From assembly GCF_030553055.1 (NCBI RefSeq), contig NZ_CP130713.1, positions 3,162,001 to 3,226,000 of the forward strand: a stretch of 64,000 nucleotides of DNA, written 5' to 3'. The DNA comes from Streptomyces sp. XD-27. Its GTDB lineage: Bacteria; Actinomycetota; Actinomycetes; Streptomycetales; Streptomycetaceae. The notes under the pieces were generated by a model. That model was not told where the DNA came from. It ran no database searches and saw only the letters and a list, made by a program, of their open reading frames with translations. Below, in pieces: positions 61,868 through 64,000 of this stretch. The translations under genes were made by a program, and so were the position numbers. Numbering within the stretch: position 1 is the stretch's first letter; each line of letters begins with the position of its first letter.

Positions 61868-62554
61868 ATGACCAACGTGCCTTTCCTGTTGCTGATCGAG
61901 GACGACGACGCCATCCGCACGGCCCTCGAGCTCTCCCTGACCCGCCAGGGCCACCGTGTGGCCACGGCGGCGACGGGCGAGGATGGTCTGCAGCTGCTGC
62001 GCGAACAGCGGCCGGACCTGATCGTGCTGGATGTGATGCTGCCCGGCATCGACGGCTTCGAGGTGTGCCGCCGCATCCGGCGCACCGACCAGCTGCCGAT
62101 CATCCTGCTCACCGCGCGCAGCGACGACATCGACGTCGTGGTGGGCCTGGAGTCGGGCGCCGACGACTATGTGGTCAAGCCGGTGCAGGGCCGGGTGCTG
62201 GACGCCCGGATCCGCGCCGTGCTGCGCCGCGGCGAGCGGGAGGCCAACGACTCCGCGGCGTTCGGCAGCCTGGTGATCGACCGCTCCGCGATGACCGTCA
62301 CCAAGAACGGGGAGGACCTCCAGCTCACGCCGACCGAGCTGCGACTCCTCCTGGAGCTCAGCCGCCGCCCCGGGCAGGCCCTGTCCCGGCAGCAGCTGTT
62401 GCGGCTGGTGTGGGAGCACGACTATCTGGGCGACTCCCGGCTGGTGGACGCCTGCGTCCAGCGGCTGCGCGCCAAGGTGGAGGACGTGCCGTCCTCGCCG
62501 ACACTGATCCGTACGGTGCGCGGCGTCGGCTACCGGCTGGACACCCCGCAATGA
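61868..62554 (+). CDS. afsQ1: Response regulator AfsQ1 (OmpR type)
   Basis: A 228-residue DNA-binding response regulator. The receiver domain has the acidic pocket FLLLIEDDDAIRTALELSLT, the phospho-acceptor Asp55 in LIVLDVMLPGIDGFEVCRRI, the switch Thr in IILLTARSDD and Lys in DDYVVKPVQG. The winged-helix output domain follows (LQLTPTELRLLLELSRRPGQ, RLVDACVQRLRAKVEDVPSS, TLIRTVRGVGYRLD). The sequence is near-identical to my memory of S. coelicolor AfsQ1, which activates actinorhodin, prodiginine and CDA synthesis under glutamate-rich conditions and influences nitrogen genes. It is followed by the cognate kinase. Confidence 0.95.
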   Translation: MTNVPFLLLIEDDDAIRTALELSLTRQGHRVATAATGEDGLQLLREQRPDLIVLDVMLPGIDGFEVCRRIRRTDQLPIILLTARSDDIDVVVGLESGADDYVVKPVQGRVLDARIRAVLRRGEREANDSAAFGSLVIDRSAMTVTKNGEDLQLTPTELRLLLELSRRPGQALSRQQLLRLVWEHDYLGDSRLVDACVQRLRAKVEDVPSSPTLIRTVRGVGYRLDTPQ

Positions 62555-62606
62555 CGACGAACCCGGCCGGCGCGGCGGCCCGCCACCTGGGCGGGGAAGG
62601 CAACCG

Positions 62607-64000
62607 TTGAGCGCCGAGAACGAAGAACCCGGCCGCACCCGCGGCTGGGCGGCGGGCCTGCTGCGCTGGCTGAGTCTGCGGCTGCGGCTGATGCTCGTCT
62701 TCGCGCTGGTGGCGCTGGTCGCCGCGGTGTCCGCCTCCGGCATCGCGTACTGGCTCAACCGCGACGCCGTGCTGACCCGTACCCAGGACGCGGCGCTGGA
62801 CGAGTTCCACAAGTCGCTGAAGGACACCACCGGGGCGCTGCCGCGGGTGCCCTCGTGCCCGGACCTCCAGGGCGCCGCGCACCGCATGGCCGACAACACG
62901 CAGAAGTACCACGTCCTGCTGCTCTCCCCGACGCAGGGGCCCGGGACCTGCCCGGCGGCCTCCGCCCCGGAGCTGTTCACGCTGGACGTGGTGCCCAAGA
63001 CGCTGCGGACCGCGGTGAACGAGAAGCGCGCGGTCGACGGCGCCAACAGCGCCCCGTACCACCTGTACTGGCAGCGGATCACCAAGGACGACACGCCGTA
63101 CCTGGTGGCCGGCGCCAAGGTGATCGGCGGCGGCCCGACCGCGTACATGCTCAAGTCGCTGGAGCCCGAACGGCAGGACCTGAACTCGCTGGCCTGGTCG
63201 CTGGGGATCGCCACCGCGCTGGCGCTGATCGGCTCCGCGCTGCTGGCGCAGGCAGCCGCGGCCACGGTGCTGCGGCCGGTGCACCGGCTGGCCGAGGCCG
63301 CCCAGCGGTGGGGCGACGGCAAGCTGGAGACCCGGCTGGAGGTCTCCGGCTCCGACGAGCTGGCCAATCTGTCCCGGATATTCAACCGGACCGCGGAGCG
63401 GCTGGAGAAGCGGGTCGAGGAGCTGAGCGCGCGGGAGGCGTCCAGCCGCCGCTTCGTCGCCGACATGTCGCACGAGCTGCGCACCCCGCTGACCGCCATC
63501 ACCGCCGTCACGGAGGTGCTGGAGGAGGAGGCCGACGCGCTCGACCCGATGATCGCCCCCGCGGTGCAGCTGGTGGTCAGCGAGACCCGGCGGCTGAACG
63601 ACCTGGTGGAGAACCTGATGGAGGTGACCCGCTTCGACGCGGGCACCGCCCGGCTGGTGCTGGACGACGTCGACGTGGCGGACCAGGTCACGGCCTGCAT
63701 CGACGCGCGGGCCTGGCTGGACGCGGTGGAACTGGACGCCGAACGCGGGATCATGGCCCGGCTGGACCCGCGGCGGCTGGACGTCATCCTCGCCAACCTC
63801 ATCGGGAACGCGCTCAAGCACGGCGGCTCGCCGGTACGGGTCTCGGTGCGCACCGGGGAGGACGAGCTGCTGATCAAGGTGCGGGACCACGGCCCCGGCA
63901 TCCCGGAGGACGTGCTGCCGCACGTCTTCGACCGCTTCTACAAGGCGAGCGCGTCCCGGCCCCGCTCGGAGGGCAGCGGGCTCGGGCTGTCGATCGCCCT
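62607..64000 (+). CDS. afsQ2: Sensor histidine kinase AfsQ2, C-terminally cut by the window edge
   Basis: At least 464 residues of a two-component sensor. A TTG start at 62607 is chosen because GGGGAAGG lies six bases upstream and the frame is open from there. After a short cytoplasmic tail comes a transmembrane helix (LMLVFALVALVAAVSASGIA), an extracytoplasmic sensor of about 135 residues with a Cys pair (PSCPDL, GTCPAA), and a second helix (LAWSLGIATALALIGSALLA). HAMP (VLRPVHRLAEAAQRWGDGKL), the H-box with His289 (RRFVADMSHELRTPLTAITA), the N-box (LANLIGNALKHGGSPVRVSV) and G1 (VRDHGPGIPEDVLPHVFDRF) follow. The final residues are outside the window. Confidence 0.93.
   Translation, partial: MSAENEEPGRTRGWAAGLLRWLSLRLRLMLVFALVALVAAVSASGIAYWLNRDAVLTRTQDAALDEFHKSLKDTTGALPRVPSCPDLQGAAHRMADNTQKYHVLLLSPTQGPGTCPAASAPELFTLDVVPKTLRTAVNEKRAVDGANSAPYHLYWQRITKDDTPYLVAGAKVIGGGPTAYMLKSLEPERQDLNSLAWSLGIATALALIGSALLAQAAAATVLRPVHRLAEAAQRWGDGKLETRLEVSGSDELANLSRIFNRTAERLEKRVEELSAREASSRRFVADMSHELRTPLTAITAVTEVLEEEADALDPMIAPAVQLVVSETRRLNDLVENLMEVTRFDAGTARLVLDDVDVADQVTACIDARAWLDAVELDAERGIMARLDPRRLDVILANLIGNALKHGGSPVRVSVRTGEDELLIKVRDHGPGIPEDVLPHVFDRFYKASASRPRSEGSGLGLSIA

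Noticed and set aside
61781..63901. Minus-strand 706-codon frame opposite afsQ1-afsQ2
   Set aside because: AfsQ1 and AfsQ2 are unmistakable on the plus strand; the antisense translation is Ser/Arg/Ala-rich without motifs.

Overview
The window is chromosomal DNA of a Streptomyces or a very close actinomycete. The evidence is a GC content of roughly 70-75 percent, GC-rich third codon positions, GTG/TTG starts, several apparently leaderless genes, a few TTA (bldA-dependent) codons, and gene neighbourhoods I recognise from Streptomyces coelicolor (eno-rpf, hutH-cdgE-cya, accA2/pccB, deoC, sigQ-afsQ1-afsQ2). No rRNA, tRNA, insertion sequence, CRISPR array or replication origin was seen.

Layout. 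0-2.4 kb: start of a cyclopropane-fatty-acid synthase-like methyltransferase, then ndh with an upstream Rex-type site. 2.4-4.6 kb: a small accessory patch with an HTH regulator, a divergent alpha/beta hydrolase (TTA codon) and a Phd/RelE-type toxin-antitoxin pair. 4.6-18.4 kb: a conserved housekeeping block read mostly leftward (lipoprotein, secreted protein, Ppx/GppA, DUF501, FtsB/DivIC, enolase, two resuscitation-promoting-factor hydrolases of which one has a c-di-AMP riboswitch leader, a sporulation-type P450, a DUF6479 protein, MazG, a secreted collagenase, a SurA-like lipoprotein). 18.6-23.5 kb: a DUF2079 membrane protein and a large secreted subtilase. 23.7-47.9 kb: a second conserved block (L,D-transpeptidase, hutH, cdgE, enoyl-CoA hydratase, cya, birA, pccB-pccE, a PbpA-like transpeptidase, maf, accA2, esterase/TetR pair, a DeoR-type regulator that looks frameshifted, lpdA, purine nucleoside phosphorylase, phosphosugar mutase). 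48.2-55.9 kb: an accessory stretch with a mannosyltransferase-like protein, a PH-domain protein, a secreted lipase, regulators of the DUF397/DUF5753 type, a PIN-domain toxin-antitoxin pair and a fragmentary second copy of an HTH gene. 56-59.3 kb: deoC and two aldehyde dehydrogenase family genes. 59.5-64 kb: a secreted protein, a uridine-kinase-like protein and the divergent sigQ / afsQ1-afsQ2 signalling locus, cut by the right edge.

Functional links. Purine nucleoside phosphorylase, the phosphosugar mutase, deoC and the aldehyde dehydrogenases form a nucleoside/deoxyriboside salvage route. Their two promoters carry the same perfect 12-bp palindrome although an accessory insertion separates them by more than 10 kb. 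PccB, PccE, AccA2 and BirA make up a biotin-dependent acyl-CoA carboxylase system. Second-messenger functions are concentrated here: a GAF-GGDEF diguanylate cyclase, the class III adenylate cyclase and a c-di-AMP riboswitch.

From memory of S. coelicolor gene order, the left block corresponds to about SCO3091-3103 in ascending order and the right block to about SCO4934-4906 in descending order. Their adjacency is what an inversion spanning oriC would produce; the junction lies in the 18.4-23.7 kb interval.
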